This document shows positions 44,804 through 55,762 of a stretch of 64,000 nucleotides of DNA, in pieces. Origin of the DNA: Alopecurus myosuroides. Taxonomy: Eukaryota > Streptophyta > Magnoliopsida > Poales > Poaceae. The translations under genes and the position numbers were made by a program. How positions within the stretch are numbered: position 1 is the stretch's first letter; the number at the start of each line of letters is the position of its first letter. Below the pieces are notes generated by a model that saw nothing but the letters and a program-made list of their open reading frames with translations, was not told where the DNA came from and did no database searches. The stretch covers positions 60,828,474 to 60,892,473 of the forward strand of contig CM054061.1 of the NCBI GenBank assembly GCA_028641055.1, read 5' to 3'.

Positions 44804-45679
44804 CTCTAAAAAAATTCAACAATCATCACAAAAATTAATTTCAAGCAACTATAAGGTGGAGACTACCATAGGGACTTATATGAGAGCTAAACATACATCA
44901 AAAATAAATTATTTCTACTCAAATCAATCATGCAAACTCACATAAGATGTCACCTACGGTACCAAAATACTCAAGAAATACTTCACTAAATAGAATTATA
45001 TTTGGACCATCGGAGGAGTCACATACCGGAGATCAAACACACCAAATATCAGCACAAATGATGGGCTGAAGAAGGAGATCGAAAATCCAGAGGAAGAAAA
45101 GCAAGAACACGGGTTCTAGGAAATGTTTTCAGCTTTGGGGGTGAGAGAGAAGACTCTGGCAGTCGAGAGAGTAAGTGGAGGGCCAGGGGGCCCCACACCA
45201 TGTGCTGGCGCCACTACGGGGCTGGCCGCGCCACCCTGTGGTGTGCCTGACTGGTGGGTCCCCCCGGGATCTCCCAGGTGTCTTTCGGCCTCATTTTTTA
45301 CATAAAAATTTATTATAATTCTTCTGGAATTTTTCGAGAAACTTTATTTTTGAGGTATTTCCAGAATTTTAATAATTAATAAAAACCGGGAAAACGGAAG
45401 TGAAAACGTGGAAAACAAAACCAAAACCAGAACTACAGAGGTTCTATGACACTCTAATGGAAGAATATCCAAAGAAAACAAAGGTGGTAGTGGTGAAAAA
45501 AAAAGTATGGATGGTGAAAACATAGTGAAAACAATGTCCTCTTCATAAAAAATCATTTTGTTAACAAGGGTGATCAAGTCTTGCTACAAGAATAATTTTC
45601 ATATTAAGAAAAACTTTGCTAAACACTAAATAATTATGTTACCTCAACCTTGATTGGAATAGTCCCAATCATAATAGTT
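44804..45679 (-). other. Spacer between protease and third ORF of element E
   Basis: In element sense it contains the short minisatellite (45489-45535), a conserved block (about 45300-45360), a GC-rich part (about 45140-45270) and a leader-like part ending in TTTTTTTAG at 44806. It is only about 0.9 kb long; several kilobases of pol would be expected here in an autonomous element. Confidence 0.65.
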
Positions 45680-48325
45680 TCATATTCCTTTGGTGGTACT
45701 GTAATGGGACAATAAAATTCTCCAATCATTGATGGTCTCAATATTTTCAATTGAATTTAGACCATATTTCTTATCAATCTTCTTGGGAAAATAAACAGTG
45801 TGCTCTTTATCATTAACATTAAAAGTAACTTTTCCTTGATTGCAATCAATAACAACCCCTGCAGTATTAAGAAAAGGTCTTCCAAGAATAATAGACATAT
45901 TATCATCTTCAGGCATTTTAACACAACAAAGGCAGTTAATATCAGACAATTATTAGCAACTTGAACAGGAACATCCTCACATATACCCACAGGAATAGCA
46001 GTAGATTTATCAGCCATTTGCAAAGATATATCAGTTGGTATGAATTTTTCTAGGAGGAGTCTTTTATAGAGAGTAAAAGGCATGACACTAACTCCAGCTC
46101 CCAGATCACACAAAGCAGTTCTAACATAATTATTTTTAACAGAACAGGGAATAGTTGGTATACCAGGATCTCCAAGTTTCTTAGGAACCTTGCCATTAAA
46201 AGAATAATTAGCAAGCATAGTGGATATTTCCTCATTAGGAATCTTCCTTTTGTTAGAAACAATATATTTCATATATTTTGCATAAGGAGGAAATTTAATA
46301 GCATCGGTTAAAGGAATTTGCAAGAACAAAGGTTTCATCCATTCTAAAAACTTGTTTATAGTGTTCTTCTTCCTTAGATTTGTGTTTATTATTAGGAAAA
46401 GGCATTGGTTTTTGTACCCAAGGTTCTCTTTCATTACCATTTTTATAAGAAATAAAATCTTCCTTAGTGTACTTTGCAGTTTTAGCTTGCTTTTCAGGTT
46501 CAACTGCAGGTTCTTATTTATCAGAAGCATCATTCTTTTCATTACCACTTTTAGTTTCAGCATTAGAGATAGATATACTATTAGGATCTTTATCAAGTTC
46601 AGAGGATTCTACAGCAGTTTTATGTTTCTTCTTATTTTTCTTCTTAGTATGAATAACATCATTATTAATTTTCTGAGAATCTTGTTCAATTATTTTAGGA
46701 TGTCCCTCAGGATATAAAGGATCTTGTGTAGCAATACCACTTCTAGTTCTTATTTCATAAGCATGTTTTTCTTTAGAAGCATTAACTAGAAAATCTTTTT
46801 GCACTTTAGCAAGTTGATCAATTTGAGTTTTAACCATTTGAAAATGTTTAACAAGCATTTTAAAATCATTAGAAGTTCTTTCTATAATACCATGTAAATC
46901 ATTAATAGATTTAGAGTTTTCCATAAGGTGATTTTGCGCTCTCATATTAAAATTATCTTACTTAATAACATAATTATCAAATTCATCTAAGCATTGATTA
47001 GGAGGTTTCCTATAGGGAATATCTCTACTATCAAAATATTGGAGAGAGTGTACCTCAGTGGGTGATGAGTGAGGTATTGGCTTACATAATTCTTCTATAG
47101 GTGGAAGATTCTGCACATCTTCAGATTTAATACCCCTCTCTTTAAGAGATTTCTTGGCTTCTCTCATCTCTTCATCATTTAATTCAATCATTCCCCTCTT
47201 ATTGGGTGTTGGTGTTGGTGTTGGTGTTGGTGTTGGTACTGGAGTAGGGGTCGGCTCAGGCTCAACCATATTCCAATCATCATGATTTTGGCTTATTTTA
47301 GCCATTAATTCCTCACCTTCTTTTGGAGTTCTTTGCGTGAAAACACAGCCAACACAACTATCCAGGTGTGTCCTAGATTCAATAGTTAGTCCATTATAGA
47401 ACATATCAAGAAGTTTATTATCTTCTAGCTTATGCCCAGGTGTAGCCCTTGCTAAAGAACCGAACCTTGCCCAAGATACAGGCAATTTCTCTTCTTCCAA
47501 TTGCTTGAAATTAAATATATTTTATAAAGTAGCATGTTGAGCACTAGCAGGAAAATATTTCTGAAAGAAAGCATTAACCAAACCAATAGGACTATCAATA
47601 GATCCAGGAGACAAATTGTTAAACCAAGTTTTAGCTTCGTCCTTTAATGAGAAAGGGAATATTTTAGCAACAAAGTAGCTATGTTTCTTAAGATCATCAG
47701 AGAATAAACTACTCAAAGAGGAGAGCTCATTCATATGTTTCATAGCACTTTCATTTTCTGTACCACAAAAATTTTCTTTCTCAACAATAGATATATAAGA
47801 TAAATCAAGAGATAAATCATAATCCTTATCCCTAATATTAATAGGAGAAGTGGCAAACTTAGCATCAGGAGATAATTTATATTTAACAACACAACTTTCC
47901 ATAAGACGTATAGCAGCATCTTTATCCTTCATAGCATGTATTTCATCAATAAGATCATCACTAAGTTCAATATAGGCATCATCAAAATCATCACTAGGAT
48001 TTTCTCTAAACTCAGGTGAAAAAGAAGGACTAGCCGGGTTTTTATCAGGAGTTTCAGTGTTTGCAATATTTTTAGCTTTAGCAATAGTAGCATCTAAGAA
48101 AGGACCGAGAGAACCACTCTCATCAAGCACAGTAGAAGCATCATCAAAAGTATCAAAAGTATTTTCAGATTCAGTAGAAGTAGCATGTGTAGCATGTGTA
48201 TGTGGTGGTGTAAGCAGCTTACTCATAACCGACGGTGAATCAAGAGCTACATAGGTGTTCAGAGTTGTGCCTCTTCTTGTAGTGGATGGTAATATAGGAA
48301 CTCTTCCATCACGAGTCTTACCCAT
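45680..48325 (-). pseudogene. Athila-type gag-protease polyprotein of element E
   Basis: The start is ATG at 48325 (MGKTRDGRVPILPSTTRRG). Gag includes an acidic Ser/Asp-rich region, MNELSSLSSLFSDDLKKH, KDEAKTWFNNL (retrotransposon gag core), a Pro-Thr repeat (from 47204-47240), a coiled-coil-like KHFQMVKTQIDQLAKVQ and a Lys-rich segment. Protease follows with DLGAGVSVMP and IILGRPFLN. Nonsense codons at about 47520, 46956 and 46513 and frameshifts near 46370 and 45915 break it. At least two of the three nonsense codons are TAA where CAA would be expected, compatible with methylation-driven C-to-T decay. It stops after protease. Confidence 0.82.
47204..47240. repeat. (TTGGTG)n microsatellite encoding a Pro-Thr run in gag of E
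   Basis: Six to seven tandem hexamers encode alternating Pro and Thr in the minus-strand gag. C lacks most of the repeat at the equivalent position. Confidence 0.8.
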
Positions 48326-48384
48326 GATGAATGATTTGTAGTATATAATAGTACTCTCCGGTGAGCTTGGAAAATAAAGCTATG

Positions 48385-48403
48385 CTCCCCGGCAACAGCG
48401 CCA
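48385..48403 (-). promoter_or_regulatory. tRNA-Asp-type primer-binding site of element E
   Basis: The minus strand reads TGGCGCTGTTGCCGGGGAG, one base different from the C site, 11 bases after the LTR end. Confidence 0.8.
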
Positions 48404-48414
48404 GAAAATAGTCT

Positions 48415-49812
48415 TGATGACCCACAAGTATAGAGAATCGCAACAGTCTTCGAGGGAAATAAACCCAAATTTATTGATTCGACACAAGGGGAGCCAAATA
48501 ATATTTGTGAGCCTTAACAAGTGAGTTGTCAATTCACTTGCACCTGAAAGTGGACTTGTTCTGAGTGGTTTATCAGTAGTAACAGTTTTATAGTAGTAGC
48601 AGTAGTGAAATAACAACAGCAGTAGTACGAAAACAGCAGCAGTGGTGATTGAAGTAAACAACGGGATTAAATACTGTAGGCATAGAGATGGATGAATGGG
48701 CGTCTCATGGATAAGAAAGTTCAAACAATTATCATGTCACGGGCATTGCAGATAAACAAGATAAAGCATCCAAGTACTAAGTAACCATAGGCATGTATTC
48801 CGTAAATAGTCGTATGTGCTCGCAATGAGAACTTGCACAACATATTTTGTCCTACCAGCCCGTGTCAGCGGGGCCTCAAGGGAACTACTGGTAATTAAGG
48901 TGTTCCTTTTAATAGAACACCAGAGCAAAGCATTAACACTCCGTGAACAAATGTGATCCTCATATCACAGCCATCCCCTCCGGTTGTCCCAATTTCTGTC
49001 ACTTCGGGGCCTCGGGTTCCGGACAACGATATGTGTAAACAACTTTCAGGTATGATCAAGAAACAATAATTATCATCGTGATTCAATAACATGTTCAGAT
49101 CTGAGATCATGGCACTCGGGCCCAAAGTGGCAATCATTAAGCATAACAAGTTGCAACAATGTCAATAGAACTAATAGAGGATACTAGGCACTATGCCCCA
49201 ACAATCACGACATTATTACATGAACTAACTCATCCAATCCCTACCATCCCCTTCTGCCTACAGCGGGGAATTACTCACACATGGATGGGGGAAACATGGA
49301 TGGTCGATGGAGAGGCGTTGGTGATGACGGTGGCGATGATCTCCTCCACTTCCCATCCCGGCAGGGCACCAGAACAGGAACTTCTAATCACCGAATCGAG
49401 GTTTGGGACCGCGCCTGTGCTCTATGGTGTTTCTGTGGATTATGACGACCCCCCTCACGTTTTAGGGTTGAAGGCTATTTGTAGTCGAAAGGGGAGTCCG
49501 AGGGGGGCTGTGGGTGGCCCACACCATAGGCTGGCGCGGCCTAGAGGGGACCCACGCCAGGGGGTGGTGTGGCCACTCTGTGGCTCTTCTCCTGGCCCCC
49601 TTCTAGCTCCCGTGGTCTTCCAGGGTGAAAACATCAATGGGGTCTTTTCTGGGAAATTTCCCGAAAGTTGATTTTTCTACACAAAAACAAGACACCAAGG
49701 TAATTCTGCTGAAAACAACGTTAATCCGTGTTAGTTGTATCCAAAACACACAAGTTTAGAGAAAAACAATAAGAAAAGTGTTCGGAAAAGAAGATACGTT
49801 TTCGACGTATTA
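48415..49812 (-). repeat. 5' LTR of element E
   Basis: A 1,398-bp LTR from TGATGACCC to ...CGTATTA (CA changed to TA at the outer terminus), followed by GCCTT. Confidence 0.88.
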
Positions 49813-49903
49813 GCCTTCTATTTTTTCTTCTTCACGGGAGTCTGATTTTGATCATGCTCAGTACGATCCACCAGCCTAAAGCTCCTACCCGCGTTGTGAT
49901 TGA
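49813..49903 (+). pseudogene. Third ORF of element D, last part
   Basis: It continues the frame from 40227 after removal of E and reads SIFSSSRESDFDHAQYDPPA, matching the tail of the C copy (APEYDHARDDPPA). It has one TAA and ends at TGA 49901-49903. Confidence 0.7.
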
Positions 49904-51864
49904 TCTCCACTTAGGCTAAAATCTTAAGTTTGGGGGGAGGTTTACCAACATCACACTCATTTACATATCATATTTCTGTCGGTGCTTTGTATATCCATTT
50001 TTCCATTTCTTTCTTTTCTTTGTTTTTTCTTGCTTAGTTTCTGCTTTCCAAAACGCAAAAAGACCAAAAGTACTTCTATTGTTTCTCTTTATTTGTTTCT
50101 TTAGTTTCTTTTATTAGTTTTCTTTACTTTCTATTTTCGGTTTTATATTCAAAAATCCAAAAATATTTTGCTTTGTTTGCTTGTTTCCTTCGTTTTTATT
50201 TTAAATTCAAAAAACCAAAAATATTCGTTGTCTTCCTTGGTTTTGTAAAGTTTGCTGCATAGTTCAACAGTCTTCCGTGACTCCATTGGAGCTTGGTTAT
50301 CATTTCATATCATTCAAGCCACACAAGTGAAAAGCAATAATGACGACTTACGACAATTCAAGTTGTGGAGAGAGGAAGGTATGAACTCTATTTGTTTTCA
50401 TTTTTTTACATATACTCACCATGTGGACATGCTTAGTTTGTTCGGGTAAGGTGTATGTTATTTAATAGATGCTTAGTAGTTTGTGATCTCTTATGATCAG
50501 GTCCAACTTACTAATAGTGGATAGCATGTCATATAAATGTTTGTTTGCATTGGTCTATTCATAAAAGGGTATGACACTGTGGTATCTTCCTCTTAATGTT
50601 TCACTTGAGTTGAGTTGGCACATGCTCACGCATGCATAAGGCTGAAAACAAAAGGTCAATTAAGCCTTGATGATTTATTTTTCCTCAGAGTTTTTGTATC
50701 AATTTTATGCCCCCGTTAATTTTGTTCTGTCGCAAGCATGATTATGATGGTTACTGCTCTCTTAATTGTTGCTTACCAGTCTATTTTTAGCCTTGACGTG
50801 TACTGAGTATGAGCTCTACTCGTGCATCCAACTACCAAAAATGAAAGTTTGCCAAATGTGTCCACCATACCTACCTATGTGGTATTTAACTGCCACTCCA
50901 AGTAAAATTTTCTCGTGTGCCACCTTTAAACCTTCAAAATAATACCTGTTTTGTGCTCTGTTTTAGCTCAAGAGGACGCGGGTAGACGATCTTTATTTCA
51001 CTTGTTGATTATACTTTACACACCTGGACTAGTGGCACATACGCTTATCCAATTCGCTAGAAGAGCTGGCAACGGGGTGCCCAACCCCAAATTTGGTTAC
51101 TATAATTCTCTTCACTCTTTTTGCCCCGTATTTATCAGTTAAGCAAAGTTCATAAGTGTGTAAACAAAAGAGAAGAGGGATGATCTACTGACCCCACTAG
51201 AAAGGACGTGCTTCAATGGGATCCTCTCTTGTAAAGTCTAGTTAACTTGTGACGTTATGCATTGTATGTTTGCTGATTTGTTGACATAGACATACACCTC
51301 TCTCAAAATTGTGTTCAATACCTCTGTTTATCAAATAAAAATCTCTAGAACATGAGTTAATCCCTGCTTCCCTCTGTGAAGGGCCAATCTTTTACTTTAT
51401 GTTGAGTCTTCATTTTCTAACTTTATGCACCTTCTCGATAGCATAGTCGTCGTTCTTAGTGTAATGTGCTTGTCCCAGAACACGGTTAATTGTGGTATAA
51501 CTTTGATGCTTTTATCTTTGATATCTTTACTTCTAGTCTTCACTTGAACCTCAGAGGTGCCCTGGCATTTATGTTTTGCTCCACAATTAAGGGCAAGCGA
51601 GATACCACTTTATCATATCTTATTATGAACATTGCAATCCTGCAAATTGATATATTTCATGTTGCTTATTATTAGTGTGTTGGTATTTCTTCATGGTTTG
51701 CATAACTATTAGGTGACTTTATTTGCGTACTTCTTATTCTGAATTGCCTAAGTAGTTGATCATATAGTGAAAATATATACATCATATGAAGCAAATGTGT
51801 TCGTAAAAGTTCTTTCATCGCACTCAGTTATTAACTAAATTGCTTGAGGACAATCAATAAGCTA
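49904..51864 (+). other. 3' noncoding region of element D
   Basis: Homologous, in opposite orientation, to the regions in C and E. It holds AAAAATATT-type motifs (about 50155-50225) and the conserved TACTGAGTATGAGCTCTACT block (50801-50820). No coding sequence. Confidence 0.65.
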
Positions 51865-51878
51865 AGCTTGGGGGGATT
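51865..51878 (+). promoter_or_regulatory. Polypurine tract of element D
   Basis: AAGCTTGGGGGGATT-type tract immediately before the LTR's TGATATG. Confidence 0.75.
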
Positions 51879-53257
51879 TGATATGTTCAAAACGTATCTA
51901 CTTTTCTGAACACTTTTGTTGTTGTTTTCCTCTAAACTTGTCGGTTTTGAATACAACTAACACGGATTAACGATGTTTTCAGCATAATTTCCCCGATATC
52001 TAGTTTTTGTGCAGAAATTCAACTTTCAGGAAAACGCCCGGAAAAGATCCCAATGTTCCTATTTTACCCGAAGACCCCCGCAGCCAGAAGACGAGACAGA
52101 GAGGAGCCACGAGGGTCCCACACCAAGTTGCGGTGCGCCCCCCTAGGCCACGCCACCACATAGTGTGTCCTCCTTGGGCACCCCCTTTTTACTACTTAAG
52201 CCCCGTAACCTAAAAATGCCAAGGGGTTCGTCATATTCCAGAGAAAAACACCAGAGCACCGCCGCTACCTCGAAAGTCAATCCGGGGACTAGAAGTTCCT
52301 GTTCTGGAACCCTGTCAGGACGGGGATTCGGAGGAGATCATCGTCATCGCCATCACCTCTCCATCAACCATCCATGATTCCCCCATCCATGTGTGAGTAA
52401 TCCCTGATGTAGGATGAGAGGGATGGTATGGATTGGATGAGATCGTTCATGTCATAATTGCCAGATTGTTAGGGCATGGTGCCTAGTATCTGTTGTTAGT
52501 GCTATCTATCGTTGTTGCAACTTGTTATGCTTAATGCTTGTCACTAGGGCCCGAGTGCCATGATCTCATATTTGAACATGTTATTGATTCATGAGGATAA
52601 TTCTTTTTTTGATATTACCTGCAAGATGTATACACATATCGTTGTCTGGAACCTGAGTCCCCAAAGTGACAGCAATCGGGATAACTGGAGCGGATGGTTG
52701 TGATGTGAGGATCACGTGTGTTCACTGAGTGTTAATGCTTTGCTCCAGTACTTTATTAAAAGGAGCACCTTAACTACTAGTAGTTTCCCTTGAGGCCCCG
52801 CTGCAAACAGGTTACTAGGACAGAATATGTTGTGCAAGTTTCTCATTGCGTGCACGTACGACTAAATACGGAACACATGCCTATGGTTACCTAGTACTTG
52901 GATATTTTATTATTATGTATCTGCAATTGCCCATGTCTTGATTATTATATGAATTATCTTATCCATGCAACGCCCGTTCATCCATCTGTATGCCTACAGT
53001 ATTTTAATTCTAGTGTCTACTACAATTACCGTTGTTGTCTTTATTTAATTCCTGTTGTTATTTCACTACTGCTATTGCTATAAAATTGTTGCTACTGATA
53101 AACTGCTGCGAGCAAGTCTATTTCTAGGTGCAAATGAACTGACAACTCATCTGTTAAGTCTTATAAATATTCTTTGGCTCCCCTTGTGTCGAATCAATAA
53201 ATTTGGGTTTTACATCCCTCCAAGATTGTTGCGATCCCTTATACTTGTGATTCATCA
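51879..53257 (+). repeat. 3' LTR of element D
   Basis: A 1,379-bp LTR opening TGATATGTTCAAAACGTATC and ending TGTGATTCATCA. It is homologous, in opposite orientation, to the LTRs of C and E. Confidence 0.85.
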
Positions 53258-54094
53258 CCGAGCTTCACCGCCATCCAAAACCCTGGTTCGGGGGACAGAA
53301 GTTTCTGTTTTGGTACCCTGCCTGGACAAGAAAGGGCCCCCGAGCCATATTCATCGACGTTGCTGGCTTCCATGATGATGCAGGAGTAGTCCATCCACGA
53401 CGCTGGGGGATTATGCTAGTAACTATGCGGTTACCTCTCTCTCCCATGGTGTGATCTTCATGTGATCATGAGGTATGTTATTATAGTTGAATTCTATGAT
53501 GTTTCCCTTTGTTATGTAATGGATTATGTGTTGCTCAAGTGATTTTATCTAGTATGATCTTCCGGACTCTATGGATCATGGATTAGATGGATACTTATCA
53601 TGAACTTGTTCTTACTTTGTTGGATTGCATTATTAAATCATGAGGTTTCTTGATGCTTATGTTTAATATAATCTCTCTAATCCCAAGGTGACAGTGCGGG
53701 TGTTGTGGATTTATTAGAAAGAGACTATTCAAGAGATAGGTTGTGATGTTTGTTAGTACTATCTTTGGATGCTCAAAGTGACATGGTTGGGGTGTCCGTA
53801 GATGTGGAACGTGAAATTTAAGGTGTGCTTGTGTAGCCCTATGTGATTCTCATCCTATTTGATCCACTAGTAACGATTTACGAGTTATGTCCAACATGCA
53901 TAGTGTTAAAGGAAATATCATGTGTTTAATTATGTTAATATTGTTGCGAGTTAACATTAGTGAAAGTATGATCCTTAGGCCGTGTTTACTACCATTGTAT
54001 ACCGTGTCTCTCATTTTTGCTACATGTTACCTCGCTTCCATTATTATTTCAGATCACACATATCATCTCTTTCACTTCATATTACACCACTATC
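53258..54094 (+). mobile_element. Outer Gypsy LTR, middle piece
   Basis: Non-coding LTR-like sequence begins CCGAGCTTCACCGCC, a leader-like GC-rich start passing into AT-rich sequence, as in the 3' half of Athila-type LTRs. It is interrupted at 54094 by the BARE-like element and continues at 62315. Assignment to the same LTR as 11920-12208 is inferred. Confidence 0.5.
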
Positions 54095-55748
54095 TGAAGG
54101 GAATATGCCCGAGAGGCAATAATAAAGTGGTTCTTATCTTATTCCTTGTTTATGATGAATTTTTATTTCTCATGCTAGAACTGTATTAACCGGAAACGTT
54201 GATACATGTGTGTTTAATAAACAAACAATGGTTCCTAGTAAAGCCTCTCTTTTAACTAGCTCGTTGATTCATAGATGATCAAGGTTTCCTGATCATGAAC
54301 ATTGGATGTTGTTAATAATGGGGTCATGTCATTAGCAGAATGATGTGATGAACATATACCCAAAGTGAATATAGTAATGCGATCAAGTCATTAAGTATAC
54401 ATTGTTGTACCGAACATACGAAGTAACTTATTCTTTAGACCATGAGATCATGTCAATCACTGGTACCAGAAGGATGCTTTGATGTCATCAAACTTCACAC
54501 CGTAACACGGCGACTATAAAGGTGCCGTTAGGTATTCAGAAAGTATTAGTTGAGGCTCATGGATCAAGAGTGGGATTTGTCCATCCAAATGACGGAGAGA
54601 TATACTCTGGGCCCTCTCAGTGATATCACATCTACACCGCTTGCAAACACATGACTAGGTCACAAGGATGTCATATCAAGGAAACGAGAAAATAGTACTT
54701 GTCGGTAACGAGATTGAACAAGGTATGGTTGATACCAATGATCAGATCTCGGACAAATAAAATATCGCGAGACAGAGGGAATTAGTCACGAAGTTAATGG
54801 TACACACGATCCCGAGAGTCATCGTCGAATACATAGGAGTCATCACGGATCTCCATATTCCATTGTTGATTATTGATCAGAGAGGAGTCTCGATCATGTC
54901 TATGTTATTCGCGAACCGTAGGGTGAAACACTTAAGGTTTGATGACGCATTCGAGAGGATACAGAATATCGAAGAATGTTTTGGACAACACCGAAATTGT
55001 TTTGAGGAAAATTGAAATAGTTCAAGGGTTTTTTCATCGAATGGTTGTTAATAGAATTAACAAATGATTCGAGGTGCTATATGAAAAGTTTGTTAATAGA
55101 ATTAACAAATGCTTAAATAAAGAGATAAAAATGTTTTATTTATTTAGTAAAGAAAAACCTTTCGATTTTCTAAGTGGGAAATTATGGGAGCATGAGTGGA
55201 TGTGAGTGAAGTGTCCACTAACATGATGAGGGAAGAGGTGGGGGCACCACCATGGGCTGTCTGCACCACCTCTTTGGGCTGCCTCCCCTTCCCCTATAAA
55301 AGGAGGGTGAGAGCTTTCCCTCCTCTACACACTTGCCCACATCACTTCCTCTCCACCCGCTGCTCCATTCCATGGTCTCCAGCTTGGCGAAGCCCTGACC
55401 GTGGGATTCTTCACCACCACCACGCCGTTGTGCTGCTGGAGTTCCGAGGGATCCTCTACTTCCGCTGCCCCGCTGGATCGAGAAAACGGAGGTCGTCATC
55501 AACCGTACGTGTGACCGATCACGGAGGCACCGCCGGATTGCGGTGCACATCTTGTCGCTCTCGGGATCGGTGTGCGTACGACTACACCCACAATGAGATT
55601 TGATCTCGTAACGCTTTGTGTCTTTGAGGGTATGTTCTTCTTAAGACTCTCTCTATGCTCATTGCACTTCATCTCCTAGATTAGATCTTGGCCCTTCGGG
55701 TTTATCACACGTAGGAAATTTTTTGTTTTCTATGCAACGAACCCTTCA
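54095..55748 (+). repeat. 5' LTR of BARE-like element
   Basis: A 1,654-bp LTR with TATAAA at 55295-55300 in a CCCCTATAAAAGG context. Its termini TGAAGGG/CCCTTCA form a 7-bp inverted repeat. Confidence 0.92.
55295..55300 (+). promoter_or_regulatory. TATA box in 5' LTR of BARE-like element
   Basis: CCCCTATAAAAGG, with a GC-rich leader downstream; the other LTR has the same box at 61864-61869. Confidence 0.7.
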
Positions 55749-55749
55749 G

Positions 55750-55762
55750 TGGTATCAGAGCC
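55750..55762 (+). promoter_or_regulatory. tRNA-Met primer-binding site of BARE-like element
   Basis: TGGTATCAGAGCC, one base after the LTR end. Confidence 0.9.

Larger units (their letters stand above)
40228..49812 (-). mobile_element. Athila-like non-autonomous Gypsy element E, complete at both ends
   Basis: The element is 9,585 bp with 5' LTR 48415-49812, primer-binding site 48385-48403, gag/protease 48325 to about 45680, spacer, third ORF 44803-43682, 3' noncoding region, purine tract 41634-41650 and 3' LTR 40228-41633. It is flanked by GCCTT. Reverse transcriptase, RNase H and integrase are absent although both ends are preserved. LTRs differ at about one base in twelve over the part compared, so this is an insertion of several million years. 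It sits in opposite orientation in a member of its own family (D). Confidence 0.92.
37775..53257 (+). mobile_element. Athila-like non-autonomous Gypsy element D, 5'-truncated, split by E
   Basis: It is in plus orientation and starts abruptly within the protease frame at the right edge of C. It continues with the post-protease spacer, third ORF, 3' noncoding region, purine tract (51865-51878) and 3' LTR (51879-53257). Element E is inserted in the third ORF (40227/49813). The 5' LTR, gag and start of protease are missing. No polymerase or integrase lies between protease and third ORF. The missing half and the mismatched flanks of C point to a deletion. Confidence 0.8.

Noticed and set aside
54797..55015. 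A 72-codon frame in the BARE-like 5' LTR, also present at 61366-61584.
   Set aside because: It is present twice only because the LTR is, and BARE/Angela LTRs are not known to encode a protein here.
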